DNA from: Fimenecus sp964527585
Lineage (GTDB): Bacteria; Bacillota; Clostridia; Oscillospirales; Acutalibacteraceae
Assembly: GCA_964527585.1 (NCBI GenBank)
Contig: CAZGPE010000005.1
Span: 23,350-87,349, forward strand
Direction of reading: 5' to 3'
DNA length: 64,000 nucleotides
Program-made: the position numbers and the translations under genes
Part shown: one piece after another, positions 49,002-57,034 of the stretch
How positions within the stretch are numbered: position 1 is the first letter of the stretch
How the letters are laid out: the number at the start of each line of letters is the position of its first letter
The notes under the pieces: model-generated
Told to the model about the DNA's origin: nothing
Seen by the model: the letters and a program-made list of their open reading frames with translations, nothing else
Databases searched by the model: none

Positions 49002-49766
49002 ATGGGCGTGTTAAACAGAGGCGCAATTAAAAGCGAAGCGAAATCCTTTATCGGAATTGATACGAAATGGCTGAAAATGTTTGCAGCTTGCTTGATTTAC
49101 TATTTGCTTGATTCGGCACCGAATTATTCCGGCATTGTGTTTAATTTGGGCGATAGCGATTATGTTAATTACTCGATAAGTTTCGGCTCTTTTTTACCGC
49201 TTATACTTTTACCTTTCGGCGTTGCCGTAAGCGCATATTATCTTAACCATATCCGTGGATTCAATCCCGATTGGAAATCGGTTTATACAGAGGGATTTAA
49301 CAATTACGGTAAGTATTTTGTAACAATGCTTCTGAATAACTTGTTTATTTTCCTTTGGTCGCTTTTGCTTTTGATTCCGGGAATTGTAAAAGCCTATGCG
49401 TATTCGCAGGTTCCTTTTATAATTCACGATAATCCCAATCTTTCGTCTAAAGACGCAAGAACAATGAGCGATATTATGACAAAAGGGTTCAAGGCGGATT
49501 TGTTCGTACTCGATTTAAGTTTTATTTTGTGGTATATTCTCATCATATGTACTTTCGGCATAGCAGGTGTGTATGTTTTACCCTATGTTTCGACAACAAA
49601 GGCGATGTATTACGAAAACCTTAAAAAACATTCAATCGACAGCGGTCTTATTTCAGCCGAATCTTTCGGAATCGAACCTATTCCTTTTGAGAGCGAACCT
49701 GTTTGCGATGAGCCGAACGAATATTTCTCTCAGGACGGTAACGGCGAAGAAAACGGTGAGTTTTGA
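49002..49766 (+). CDS. DUF975 family membrane protein
   Basis: The 254-residue protein has about five transmembrane helices, the family N-terminus NRGAIKSEAK, and the DUF975 motif IPGIVKAYAYSQVPFI near residue 131. The C-terminal ~45 residues are acidic and polar (ESEPVCDEPNEYFSQDGNGEENGEF region). GGAGGG precedes ATG. Function is unknown; it follows cysS closely and could be co-transcribed. Confidence 0.85.
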   Translation: MGVLNRGAIKSEAKSFIGIDTKWLKMFAACLIYYLLDSAPNYSGIVFNLGDSDYVNYSISFGSFLPLILLPFGVAVSAYYLNHIRGFNPDWKSVYTEGFNNYGKYFVTMLLNNLFIFLWSLLLLIPGIVKAYAYSQVPFIIHDNPNLSSKDARTMSDIMTKGFKADLFVLDLSFILWYILIICTFGIAGVYVLPYVSTTKAMYYENLKKHSIDSGLISAESFGIEPIPFESEPVCDEPNEYFSQDGNGEENGEF

Positions 49767-49786
49767 GCCGATTTTCCCCGAAAGTC

Positions 49787-49815
49787 TTGACATTGTGTCG
49801 GGAATATGATATTTT
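49787..49815 (+). promoter_or_regulatory. Promoter of the Trp T-box transcript
   Basis: TTGACA (49787-49792) and TATTTT (49810-49815) with 17-base spacing. Confidence 0.65.
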
Positions 49816-49821
49816 AATAAA

Positions 49822-50088
49822 AACATCTGCAAACCTATGATTAAGAGTAGTAACCTTTTACAGAAACTCAAAGAGAGTTGCCGACAGTGAGATGGCAGCA
49901 GCGGAATTTAAGGCGAATGGACTTATGAGGGCGGCCGAAAGCGTGAGCGAGTAGTAACCGACGGAATGTACCCGTTACAGTACAACTCATATATAAGTAT
50001 GAGGATGAGAGGGCGGAGTTTATCCGTCAACTTGGGTGGTACCGCAGGTTTATTTTCCTGTCCCAATTATTTGGGACAGGATTTTTTT
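49822..50088 (+). ncRNA. T-box leader, Trp specifier (TGG)
   Basis: Stem I starts near GATTAAGAGTAGTAACC. The specifier TGG at 49918-49920 stands before ACTTATGAG. The T-box sequence TGGGTGGTACCGC lies at about 50034-50046, and the terminator CCTGTCCCAA / TTGGGACAGG (50057-50080) ends in seven T residues. It should switch on the downstream importer when tRNA-Trp is uncharged. Confidence 0.95.
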
Positions 50089-50106
50089 ATTTATCGGGAG
50101 AGTTTT

Positions 50107-50184
50107 ATGAAACGCTTTACAAAACGATGGCGATTGAGCCGAAACGACAAATTGATTTTAATTACGGATTTATTAAGGAGTTAA
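50107..50184 (+). CDS. 25-codon ORF between the Trp T-box and the importer genes
   Basis: ATG at 50107 follows GGGAGAG. The peptide MKRFTKRWRLSRNDKLILIT continues five residues to a stop at 50182-50184. It has one Trp and is basic. The ribosome site AAGGAG of the next gene (50175-50180) lies inside its last codons, so its translation would affect initiation at 50190. It may be a leader peptide, a coupling ORF or chance. Confidence 0.4.
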   Translation: MKRFTKRWRLSRNDKLILITDLLRS

Positions 50185-50189
50185 CCGCT

Positions 50190-51230
50190 ATGAAAAAAAT
50201 TACAAAAGTTTTATCTGTTTTACTTGTTTTAGCCATTGTTCTCGGCTTTGCCGCCTGTTCGGTAAACGAAGGAACGCAAACTTCCGGTACTGTTTATAAA
50301 ATCGGAATTTGCAATTATGTAGACGATGCTTCGCTCAATCAAATTTATGAAAATATAGAAGCGGAACTTAAAAGAATTGCCGATGAAAACGGCGTTGAGT
50401 TCAAAATTTTGTATGATAACTGTAATGCGGATTCAAATGTTTTGACTCAGATCGTTTCGAATTTTATTGCCGATGATGTTGATCTTATGATCGGAATTGC
50501 GACTCCGGTTGCTATCGCAATGCAGTCGGCAACAACCGAAATCCCGATAGTTTTCGCCGCTGTTTCGGATCCCGTAAGTGCAGGTTTGGTCGAAAGCCTC
50601 GAAACTCCGGGAGCGAATATTACCGGAACATCGGATTATCTTGATACCGATGCGATAATGGATCTTATTTTTGCGAACAATCCTCAAACTCAAACGGTAG
50701 GACTTCTTTATGATGTCGGACAGGATTCTTCAACGACTCCGATTGCCAATGCAAAGAAGTATCTTGATGAAAAGGGTGTAAAGTATATCGAGCGTACCGC
50801 AACCAATGCCACCGAAGTTCAGCAGGCGGCTCAGGCGCTTGTCGATGCGGGTGCGGATGCAGTCTTTACGCCTACCGATAATACAATAATGAACGCAGAA
50901 CTTTCAATTTACGAGATTTTCACAGCGGCAGGAATTCCGCATTTTACCGGTGCCGATTCGTTCGCACTTAACGGAGCTTTCTTGGGTTACGGTGTCGATT
51001 ATGCAAATCTCGGTATTGAAAGTGCGAAAACCGCTGCCGATATTCTTCTTAACGGCACGGATCCTTCGAAAACTTCCGTTAAACTTTTCGATAACGGAAC
51101 CGCAACTGTAAACACCGAGGTTTGTCAGGCTCTCGGATATGATTACGAAACCGTAGCGGACAAATTTGCGCCGTTTTGCACGAAAGTACAGAGTATTGTT
51201 ACCGCTCAGAGTTTTTCTTCGGCAGAATAA
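50190..51230 (+). CDS. trpX: ABC transporter substrate-binding lipoprotein, probable tryptophan uptake
   Basis: The 346-residue binding protein has a lipoprotein signal (lipobox GFAAC, Cys at residue 23) and an ABC_sub_bind periplasmic-binding fold, seen in YKIGICNYVDDASLNQIYEN, GIATPVAIAMQ and FAAVSDPVSAGLV. ATG at 50190 with AAGGAG is chosen; a 21-residue longer form begins in the leader ORF. The Trp T-box upstream supports L-tryptophan or a precursor as substrate, as in trpXYZ systems proposed for Firmicutes. Confidence 0.9.
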   Translation: MKKITKVLSVLLVLAIVLGFAACSVNEGTQTSGTVYKIGICNYVDDASLNQIYENIEAELKRIADENGVEFKILYDNCNADSNVLTQIVSNFIADDVDLMIGIATPVAIAMQSATTEIPIVFAAVSDPVSAGLVESLETPGANITGTSDYLDTDAIMDLIFANNPQTQTVGLLYDVGQDSSTTPIANAKKYLDEKGVKYIERTATNATEVQQAAQALVDAGADAVFTPTDNTIMNAELSIYEIFTAAGIPHFTGADSFALNGAFLGYGVDYANLGIESAKTAADILLNGTDPSKTSVKLFDNGTATVNTEVCQALGYDYETVADKFAPFCTKVQSIVTAQSFSSAE

Positions 51231-51246
51231 ATAAGGAGACCTGTAT

Positions 51247-52179
51247 ATGTCTTTAACTTCACTTTTAACATTGTTTCAAACCGCCTTGGAATTGGGTCTT
51301 ATCAGTTCTTTAACGGTTCTTGCGCTGTTTTTGAGTTATTCGATGCTCAATGTATGCGACCTTTCAACCGACGGCTGTTTTACTCTCGGTGCAACGGTCG
51401 GAGCGGTTGTTGCGATTTCGGGCCATCCGTATCTTTCGATTTTTGCCGCAATGGCAGCCGGAATTCTTTCAGGTTTCGTTACTGCGATTTTGCAGACGAA
51501 AATGGGCGTTGACAGTTTGCTTGCCGGCATTATAGTCAATACGGCACTGTATTCGGTAAATATAGCGATAATGGGTAATTCGTCGCTTTTGAATATGAAT
51601 AAAACCGAAACTGTTTTTACAAAAGCAAAATCGCTTCTCGAAAATATAGGTATGGAAAAATATGCGGTTCTCATAATTTCGTTTTCAGCCGTTGTATTGG
51701 TGATACTTTTCCTTTCCGTATTTCTTAAAACAAAACTCGGTCTTGCGATTCGTGCAACCGGTAACAATCCCGATATGGTTCGTTCTTCGTCGATAAATCC
51801 CGCATTTACAACAGTAATCGGACTTTGTGTTGCCAATGCATTTACCGGACTTTCGGGATGCCTTCTCGCACAGTCTCAGAAGTCGGTTAATATTGACATC
51901 GGAACGGGTATGGTAACGGTTGCGCTTGCTTCTTTGCTCATCGGCGGAGTATTCCTTAAAAAAGGAAAAATTCCCGCAAAAGCAATCGGTGTTGTTATCG
52001 GAGCGATTGTTTTCAGATTGGTTTATACGGTAGCGCTTAGATTTAATATGCCCGCTTCAATGCTCAAACTTGTTTCGTCGGTAATTGTTATAATTGCGAT
52101 TTCGGGTCCTTATCTTAAAAGCAAATATCCCGACTTCAAAAGACGCTTTGACCATAAACATTCAAAGGGGGCGGCATAA
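51247..52179 (+). CDS. trpY: ABC transporter permease, probable tryptophan uptake
   Basis: The 310-residue permease belongs to the branched-chain-type permease superfamily (BPD_transp_2), with about nine helices. SYSMLNVCDLSTDGCFTLGA near residue 31 and LIGGVFLKKGKIPAKAIGV are family features. AAGGAG precedes ATG 16 bases after trpX. It shares one base with the ATPase gene. Confidence 0.9.
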   Translation: MSLTSLLTLFQTALELGLISSLTVLALFLSYSMLNVCDLSTDGCFTLGATVGAVVAISGHPYLSIFAAMAAGILSGFVTAILQTKMGVDSLLAGIIVNTALYSVNIAIMGNSSLLNMNKTETVFTKAKSLLENIGMEKYAVLIISFSAVVLVILFLSVFLKTKLGLAIRATGNNPDMVRSSSINPAFTTVIGLCVANAFTGLSGCLLAQSQKSVNIDIGTGMVTVALASLLIGGVFLKKGKIPAKAIGVVIGAIVFRLVYTVALRFNMPASMLKLVSSVIVIIAISGPYLKSKYPDFKRRFDHKHSKGAA

Positions 52180-52964
52180 TGCTTGAAATTACGAATATTT
52201 CAAAAACCTTTAATCCCGATACAGTGAACGCAAAATTGGCAATTGACGGACTTTCATTGAGCGTGAAGGACGGGGATTTTATAACGATAATCGGAGCCAA
52301 CGGAGCGGGAAAATCAACGCTTTTCAACGCTATTGCGGGAGATTTTATAACCGACAGCGGAAGAATTGTTCTTGACGGCGAAGATATAACTCTCGATCCG
52401 CCTCATAAAAGAGCAAAAGTTATCGGTAGACTTTTTCAGGATCCTATGCGTGGAAGCGCTCCCGATATGAGCATTGAAGAAAACCTTGCTCTTGCCGCAG
52501 GCAAAGGCGGTTGGCTGAGCAAGATTTCGAAAAAAGATAAAGAGCAGTTCAGAGAGCGTCTTTCACTTCTTGAAATGGGTCTTGAAGACAGAATGCAGCA
52601 CCCCGTAGGACTTCTTTCGGGCGGTCAAAGGCAGGCGTTGACGCTGATGATGGCGACATATACACCGCCGAAATTACTGCTGCTCGATGAACATACGGCG
52701 GCTCTTGACCCGTCAACAGCGGAAAAAGTGCTTGAACTTACAACTAAGATTGTAAAGGAAAATCACTTAACATGCCTTATGATAACTCATAATATGCAGT
52801 CGGCACTTGATTTGGGCAACAGAACGGTAATGATGAACAGCGGAAATGTTATTTTCGATGTAGAAGGCGAAAAGCGTTCGGGACTTACGGTTCACGATTT
52901 GCTTGAACAGTTCAAAATTTCTGCAGGCAAAGAACTTACAAACGACAGAATACTTTTAACCTAA
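52179..52964 (+). CDS. trpZ: ABC transporter ATP-binding protein, probable tryptophan uptake
   Basis: The 261-residue ATPase has Walker A GANGAGKST, signature LSGGQRQALTL, Walker B LLLLDEHTAALDP and the switch His in MITHNM. It overlaps the permease stop by one base, and the operon ends at the terminator just after it. Confidence 0.93.
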   Translation: MLEITNISKTFNPDTVNAKLAIDGLSLSVKDGDFITIIGANGAGKSTLFNAIAGDFITDSGRIVLDGEDITLDPPHKRAKVIGRLFQDPMRGSAPDMSIEENLALAAGKGGWLSKISKKDKEQFRERLSLLEMGLEDRMQHPVGLLSGGQRQALTLMMATYTPPKLLLLDEHTAALDPSTAEKVLELTTKIVKENHLTCLMITHNMQSALDLGNRTVMMNSGNVIFDVEGEKRSGLTVHDLLEQFKISAGKELTNDRILLT

Positions 52965-52973
52965 AACATAAAT

Positions 52974-53006
52974 AAAAGGATAACCTCGACGGTTATCCTT
53001 TTTTGT
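52974..53006 (+). terminator. Terminator of the tryptophan importer operon
   Basis: AAAAGGATAACC (52974-52985) and GGTTATCCTTTT (52991-53002) form a perfect 12-bp stem, then T residues. Confidence 0.9.
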
Positions 53007-53009
53007 TTA

Positions 53010-54350
53010 TTATACATTTAATATATTGATTTTCCGTTTTTTAAGCATATATACGAACACTCCCGCCGAGACCACGCTGTCAAAAGCGTTGCCTATTCCG
53101 AACAGCAGTGCAATTCCCGTTAGGGTGGGTGTCCAAATACCCGTTAAATATAAGATAAACGCACTTAAGTAATAAACTGTATTTGTTATTACCGATTCGA
53201 AAAGCATATAATCGGTTTTTCCCAAACCGTAAAATACGGAATCGAAAATGTTTTGAAAAGCGAACATTACATAAAATCCGAGAAGCAAAAGAACAAGGCG
53301 GAACAGTTTGTCGGTTTGCGAAAACTGTAAAATGTTGCTCATAAACGGCTTCCATAACGGTATACTTGCGATCCAACACAGAGATACCGCTGTTGTAATG
53401 CCGAAATATCCAAGCGTGTTTTTACGGATGTTATCTTCGGAAAAAGCAACTTCCTGCTTTATAAGTTCACCTAACTGAAGTACGGGAAGTAACAGCCAAC
53501 CCCATATAAAACTGTTGGCAACCCAATATGTACCCTGTTCACCGACAATGTTTACCATGCGTGAAATCATAACCGTATATGCAATGTTTCTGATGAACGA
53601 TTCAATTCCCGAAATACCGCCGACTTTCACAAATTCTTTCATCCATCCGAAATCGGCTTTTGATTTTTTGAAAACATTGATTTGTTCTTTTGAAAGCAAT
53701 ATAAACGAAACGGCAAGTAAAATTATGTTGACGGCAATATTCGAATAACCTATTCCGTTTACACCTAAATTAAGAGAAATCGGCAATGTTGAAACAAACA
53801 TACAGTCAAAAGCGGTGCTGAGTAAAAGCCGTGCGAAAGTGAATATGTAAAGGTATTTACCTTTATTGATTGAGATGAGAGCAACAAGGGTAAATTGAGT
53901 AAGTACAAGAAAAACATTAGAAACGCTTTCAATACGGATGTAATCGGCGGATGGTTCGATTATATTTGTATCGGTTGCCATTAGAAAGAGCAGAGGCTTT
54001 ATGAAAATGACGATTAAAACCGAAAGTGAAATATAAATTAAAAAAGCAACACCCATTCCCGTTTTTATACGGTTTGTAAATTCTTTTTTATCGTTTACGG
54101 TCTTGGCAATAAAATAAAACAGGGGAAGAATAATTGCTTCGTTAACGATTTCGTAAATAAGGTTTACCCAGGAAAGCTGACCGGCAATCGAGAAAGAATA
54201 ATCATCGGGTAATTGCCCTAAAAAGAAAACTCTGACGGTTGTATATAATGTAGGACAAAGCCCTAAAACGATTAAAGCAAAATAAAGCTTGAAGTTGATA
54301 TTTGATAAAGATATTTTAGTTTTAATAAATAAATTCGTATGTTTATCTAT
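53010..54350 (-). CDS. MATE-family efflux transporter lacking a standard start codon
   Basis: The 446-codon frame encodes a cation-coupled multidrug/toxin exporter-like protein with about 12 helices. The first ATG (54056) is internal: an open frame with clear membrane segments (FALIVLGLCPTLYTTVRVFF, NEAIILPLFYFIA) extends 98 codons upstream. In this extension there is no ATG, GTG or TTG. The ribosome site AAAGGAG is followed seven bases later by ATA at 54350-54348, reading ATA-GAT-AAA-CAT, and an in-frame stop lies just upstream. Total length then fits the ~450-residue family norm. ATA initiation, a lost ATG, or a sequencing error are alternatives. Confidence 0.78.
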   Translation of the reverse strand: MDKHTNLFIKTKISLSNINFKLYFALIVLGLCPTLYTTVRVFFLGQLPDDYSFSIAGQLSWVNLIYEIVNEAIILPLFYFIAKTVNDKKEFTNRIKTGMGVAFLIYISLSVLIVIFIKPLLFLMATDTNIIEPSADYIRIESVSNVFLVLTQFTLVALISINKGKYLYIFTFARLLLSTAFDCMFVSTLPISLNLGVNGIGYSNIAVNIILLAVSFILLSKEQINVFKKSKADFGWMKEFVKVGGISGIESFIRNIAYTVMISRMVNIVGEQGTYWVANSFIWGWLLLPVLQLGELIKQEVAFSEDNIRKNTLGYFGITTAVSLCWIASIPLWKPFMSNILQFSQTDKLFRLVLLLLGFYVMFAFQNIFDSVFYGLGKTDYMLFESVITNTVYYLSAFILYLTGIWTPTLTGIALLFGIGNAFDSVVSAGVFVYMLKKRKINILNV

Positions 54351-54404
54351 TGTTTTTCTCCTTTGCTTGATTTGGCTTTATTATAGCAATTTGTGTTATC
54401 AAAA

Positions 54405-54445
54405 ACAACCCGTAGGGACGGTGAAAAACAAATTCACCGATGTTT
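54405..54445. repeat. Degenerate palindromic repeat remnant
   Basis: AACCCGTAGGGACGGTGAAA followed by TTCACCG resembles a decayed GC-rich repeat unit: the ACCCGTAGGG lead is kept and the stem is altered. The surrounding gap 54351-54490 holds nothing else seen. Confidence 0.45.
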
Positions 54446-54492
54446 CTATCCCGTGTGTTTTAACAGCATTTTCTTAGAAAAAACAAAAGAAA

Positions 54493-54519
54493 AAAGGATA
54501 ACCGTTTAGGTTATCCTTT
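54493..54519 (-). terminator. Terminator of tRNA-Lys
   Basis: AAAGGATAACC and GGTTATCCTTT form a perfect 11-bp stem with 5-base loop, followed on the minus strand by T residues. Confidence 0.88.
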
Positions 54520-54523
54520 AATT

Positions 54524-54599
54524 TGGTGATCCACCGGAGAATCGAACTCCGGACACCTTGATTAAAAGTCAAGTGCTCTGCCAGCTGAGCTAGTGGATC
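54524..54599 (-). tRNA. tRNA-Lys (anticodon TTT)
   Basis: On the minus strand: acceptor GATCCAC/GTGGATC, D stem GCTC/GAGC, anticodon stem CTTGA/TCAAG enclosing CTTTTAA (anticodon TTT), T stem CGGAG/CTCCG, discriminator A and encoded CCA. It lies 36 bases downstream of secG on the same strand, so the two may share a transcript. Confidence 0.97.
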
Positions 54600-54634
54600 A
54601 TATATATAAAGCGGAAAGTCCGCTTTATAGTTTA

Positions 54635-54883
54635 TTAAACGAAGAGGAGGATGATAAACGCTGCGAGAACAAGAACAAAGAAGAAAATTCCGAAATACTT
54701 TGTGAATTTTTCAAGCTTTGCTTCGATTGTTCTGCCTTTGTTTTTACCGAAGAAAGTATCAGCCGCACCTGAAATCGCACCGGAAAGACCTGCTTCACGG
54801 CTCTGCTGCATAAGAACAACAACGATCACAATAAGTGATGAAAGTATTATTAAACTGCCGAGAATAATTTCAACTGCCGACAT
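54635..54883 (-). CDS. secG: Preprotein translocase subunit SecG
   Basis: The 82-residue protein of the SecYEG channel has two transmembrane helices (about 3-26 and 56-78) joined by the conserved LMQQSREAGLSGAISGAADT region with FFGKNKGRT. ATG at 54883 is used with GGAGGAAG upstream; the 13 extra codons before it have no support. tRNA-Lys follows. Confidence 0.94.
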   Translation of the reverse strand: MSAVEIILGSLIILSSLIVIVVVLMQQSREAGLSGAISGAADTFFGKNKGRTIEAKLEKFTKYFGIFFFVLVLAAFIILLFV

Positions 54884-55022
54884 CCGTTCTTCCTCCTTAT
54901 CGGTTGGCTTGCATTTTTTCAACGCCCGAACATTCTATCATACAAGTTATAAAAAAGCAAGTCTTTTTTTGAAAAAAATATAAAAAAATAATATTTTCTT
55001 ATTTTTGAGACATAATACTCAT

Positions 55023-55097
55023 AGCAAAAGCATAAATAAATCGGCGTTTGCAGGGCTTTTGCTCCGCCTGTGATTTTATTTGCAGGCGGTTATTTTT
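55023..55097 (+). ncRNA. Candidate structured RNA with pseudoknot and terminator
   Basis: AGCAAAAGC (55023-55031) pairs with GCTTTTGCT (55055-55063). Within the loop GGCG (55043-55046) can pair with CGCC (55065-55068), an H-type pseudoknot. The same bases also fit a terminator: CCGCCTG (55064-55070) with CAGGCGG (55083-55089), then TTATTTTTT. CATAAT at 55011-55016 is a weak -10 with no clear -35. There is no plus-strand gene for about 880 bases, so this would be a free small RNA or only a terminator-like structure. Confidence 0.35.
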
Positions 55098-55124
55098 TGA
55101 AAATTTAATAACCGAGCCGTAAAC

Positions 55125-55400
55125 TCACGAAAGGAAATAACATAAACCGCTTGCCGCAAAAAAGATAAGCGAAAGAGCGAGAAGCAAAACGGGGAGAGAA
55201 TTGCGCTTTTTTATCGGTTCATCTGCCGTTCGGTAAACAATTGCGGATGAAGTATCCGTTTCGTTTCCGAGTGCGTAATTGTTCGCTGCGGTATCATCCG
55301 GAGCATCGGCATCGCCCAACAGTCCGATAAGTTCAAGTTGACAATCGGGACATACGGTTTGGCCGTCGGGATAAATTTTTCTGCATTTCGGACAAATCAT
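55125..55400 (-). CDS. Zinc-ribbon membrane protein of unknown function
   Basis: The 91-residue protein has an N-terminal zinc ribbon (CPKC at 3-6 and CPDC at 17-20), a polar linker, and a C-terminal transmembrane helix (about 68-90, SLPVLLLALSLIFFAASGLCYF). This tail-anchored layout is common in clostridial small proteins of unknown role. GAGTGAACTG upstream is a moderate ribosome site. Confidence 0.75.
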   Translation of the reverse strand: MICPKCRKIYPDGQTVCPDCQLELIGLLGDADAPDDTAANNYALGNETDTSSAIVYRTADEPIKKRNSLPVLLLALSLIFFAASGLCYFLS

Positions 55401-55456
55401 TCAGTTCACTCCGTTTCGGATTTTATTTTAACATTATAAGGGCGTAATGTCAATTC

Positions 55457-55723
55457 TCAAGGGCATTTTTCGGCAAGAATGACAATTTCGATAAGAAATG
55501 CCGGAACATATACGGCACTTACGGTACTGTTTGCGCAAATGAGTAATTCGTCTCTTAAAATCATTATATTGTCGTAGTTGCCGAAATGTCCCATAATCAG
55601 TGAGCAAAAGACGGCCGCCGAATAAAGCGAGATTATCGCAATGCTTCCGTATTTTATGTATATTTTCGAAAGTCTGTTCATTGAACGGGTACATTCTTTA
55701 AGCGATACGAGTATATTTCTCAT
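55457..55723 (-). CDS. Small membrane protein of unknown function
   Basis: The 88-residue product has two predicted transmembrane segments (about 26-45 and 65-84) and starts MRNILVSLKECTRSMNRLSK. AGAGGTG lies six bases before ATG, supporting a real gene. No family recognised. It precedes the zinc-ribbon gene on the same strand with a 56-base gap. Confidence 0.6.
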   Translation of the reverse strand: MRNILVSLKECTRSMNRLSKIYIKYGSIAIISLYSAAVFCSLIMGHFGNYDNIMILRDELLICANSTVSAVYVPAFLIEIVILAEKCP

Positions 55724-55789
55724 AAATTCACCTCTGAAAAAATAATACTCCGATTGCTTTTACTGTTCAACGGACAAATAATGGAAAAA

Positions 55790-55870
55790 TAAAAAACACA
55801 GTTTCCGTAACCGCAAATTTACGGGTACAATCCAACCCGTAGGGGCGGTGTTTTTCCGTCCGTGAAGTTT
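55790..55870. repeat. Degenerate palindromic repeat
   Basis: AATTTACGGGTACAATCCAA then CCCGTAGGGGCGGTG and a decayed right arm CCGTCCGTGA. The flank GTTTCCGTAACCGCAA resembles the 160-bp core found at 26424 and 28185. Confidence 0.6.
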
Positions 55871-55901
55871 ACGGAATGTAAAATCAAAAAATCATACTTT
55901 T

Positions 55902-55936
55902 TAATACTTTACATAGTATTAAAATTTTGATATAAT
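55902..55936 (+). promoter_or_regulatory. nrdR promoter with inverted repeat
   Basis: TTTACA (55908-55913) and TATAAT (55931-55936) with 17-base spacing. TAATACT (55902-55908) and AGTATTA (55915-55921) form an inverted repeat around the -35. It does not match the NrdR box. Confidence 0.7.
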
Positions 55937-55977
55937 ACAACATATTGAATAGAATTTATTGATTTGGATGTGATTTC

Positions 55978-56433
55978 ATGAAATGTCCTTTTTGCGCTTT
56001 TGAAGAAAGTAAAGTAATCGACTCCCGCCCGACCGATGAGGGCGAAAGAATACGCCGCAGAAGAGAGTGTATTAAATGCGGTAAAAGATTTACTACATAC
56101 GAAATAATCGAGAGTGTACCGATTCTTGTTATAAAGAAGGATAAGTCCCGTGAGGTGTTTGACCGCAATAAACTTCTCAGCGGTATGATGAGGGCTTGCG
56201 AAAAGCGTCAGGTAACAATCGAAACTCTCGAAAACGCCGTTGATGAGATCGAAGCAAATCTTCAAAATTCTCTTGACAGAGAAGTAACTTCAATTCATAT
56301 CGGTGAACTTGCGATGGATAAATTAAAGGATATTGATGAAGTGGCTTATGTTCGGTTTGCATCGGTATACAGACATTTTAAGGATATAAACGCTTTTATG
56401 GACGAGTTGTCCGCTTTGCTTAAATCAAAATAA
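55978..56433 (+). CDS. nrdR: Transcriptional repressor NrdR
   Basis: The 151-residue repressor of ribonucleotide reductase genes has an N-terminal zinc ribbon (CPFC at 3-6 and CIKCG near 31) with RRRRECIKCGKRFTTYE, and an ATP-cone domain (about 48-138) that senses dATP/ATP. Length matches the family. No nrd gene is in the window, but a candidate NrdR box is at 19118-19133. It ends at a strong terminator. Confidence 0.96.
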   Translation: MKCPFCAFEESKVIDSRPTDEGERIRRRRECIKCGKRFTTYEIIESVPILVIKKDKSREVFDRNKLLSGMMRACEKRQVTIETLENAVDEIEANLQNSLDREVTSIHIGELAMDKLKDIDEVAYVRFASVYRHFKDINAFMDELSALLKSK

Positions 56434-56440
56434 AAATTCG

Positions 56441-56469
56441 GGAGACGGAAGAAAAACCGTCTCCTTTTT
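56441..56469 (+). terminator. Terminator of nrdR
   Basis: GGAGACGG and CCGTCTCC form an 8-bp stem, then five T residues. Confidence 0.85.
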
Positions 56470-56476
56470 GTTTGCT

Positions 56477-56821
56477 TTATCCCAATCCGAAACTAACGCT
56501 CAGAGCCTTGTTTATTTTGTCCATTTCGCTTTCGGGGAGATTACCCATGCGTTCTTTAAGCCTTTTTTTATCAAGAGTTCTCACTTGTTCGAGAAGAACT
56601 ATCGAATCTTTTTGAAGTCCGCAGTTGTCGGCATTTACGCTGATATGAGTCGGAAGCTGAGTTTTATATTTTTGACTTGTGATTGCGGCTGCAATGACCG
56701 TGGGACTGTATTTGTTTCCGACATCGTTTTGAACGATCAGCACAGGTCTCATACCGCCTTGTTCGGAACCTATAACCGGACTTAAATCGGCGTAATAAAT
56801 ATCTCCTCGCCTTACTGTCAT
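56477..56821 (-). CDS. MazF/PemK-family endoribonuclease without adjacent antitoxin
   Basis: The 114-residue protein is a type II toxin-like mRNA interferase similar to Bacillus NdoA/MazF. It has RRGDIYYADLSPVIGSEQGG at the start, RPVLIVQND, and the conserved TxIxxAITS strand and LLEQVRTLDKKRL. ATG at 56821 follows GGAGAG. No mazE-like antitoxin ORF lies upstream or downstream. An 11-bp inverted repeat (56837-56847 with 56873-56883) lies next to the ribosome site. It may work with an unlinked antitoxin, or as a housekeeping RNase. Confidence 0.92.
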   Translation of the reverse strand: MTVRRGDIYYADLSPVIGSEQGGMRPVLIVQNDVGNKYSPTVIAAAITSQKYKTQLPTHISVNADNCGLQKDSIVLLEQVRTLDKKRLKERMGNLPESEMDKINKALSVSFGLG

Positions 56822-56836
56822 TTTAATCACTCTCCA

Positions 56837-56883
56837 AAGGTAATTTATGTCTTTCAGAATTATTTTTACCCGTAAATTACCTT
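56837..56883 (-). promoter_or_regulatory. Inverted repeat in the mazF leader
   Basis: AAGGTAATTTA and TAAATTACCTT match 11 of 11 across a 25-base loop, just upstream of the GGAG ribosome site. It could be an mRNA hairpin or an operator. Confidence 0.55.
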
Positions 56884-57034
56884 GATAAACATTTTTCGGG
56901 GAGCAATACATTATATTATTTTTTTATTGGATCGGGAACAATAAAACGAAACTTCGAAAAGTGTCGGTTTTGTTGCCTTTTAGGGAAATATGTGGTATAT
57001 TTATATGAGTTATTTTATGTAAGCAGGAGAAATT

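Noticed and set aside
54524..54599. tRNA-Lys as an integration site
   Set aside because: No integrase, no direct repeat of the tRNA 3' end and no foreign gene cluster nearby.
55902..55921. NrdR box for autoregulation of nrdR
   Set aside because: The inverted repeat TAATACT/AGTATTA lacks the ACAC-N8-GTGT-like pattern of NrdR sites.
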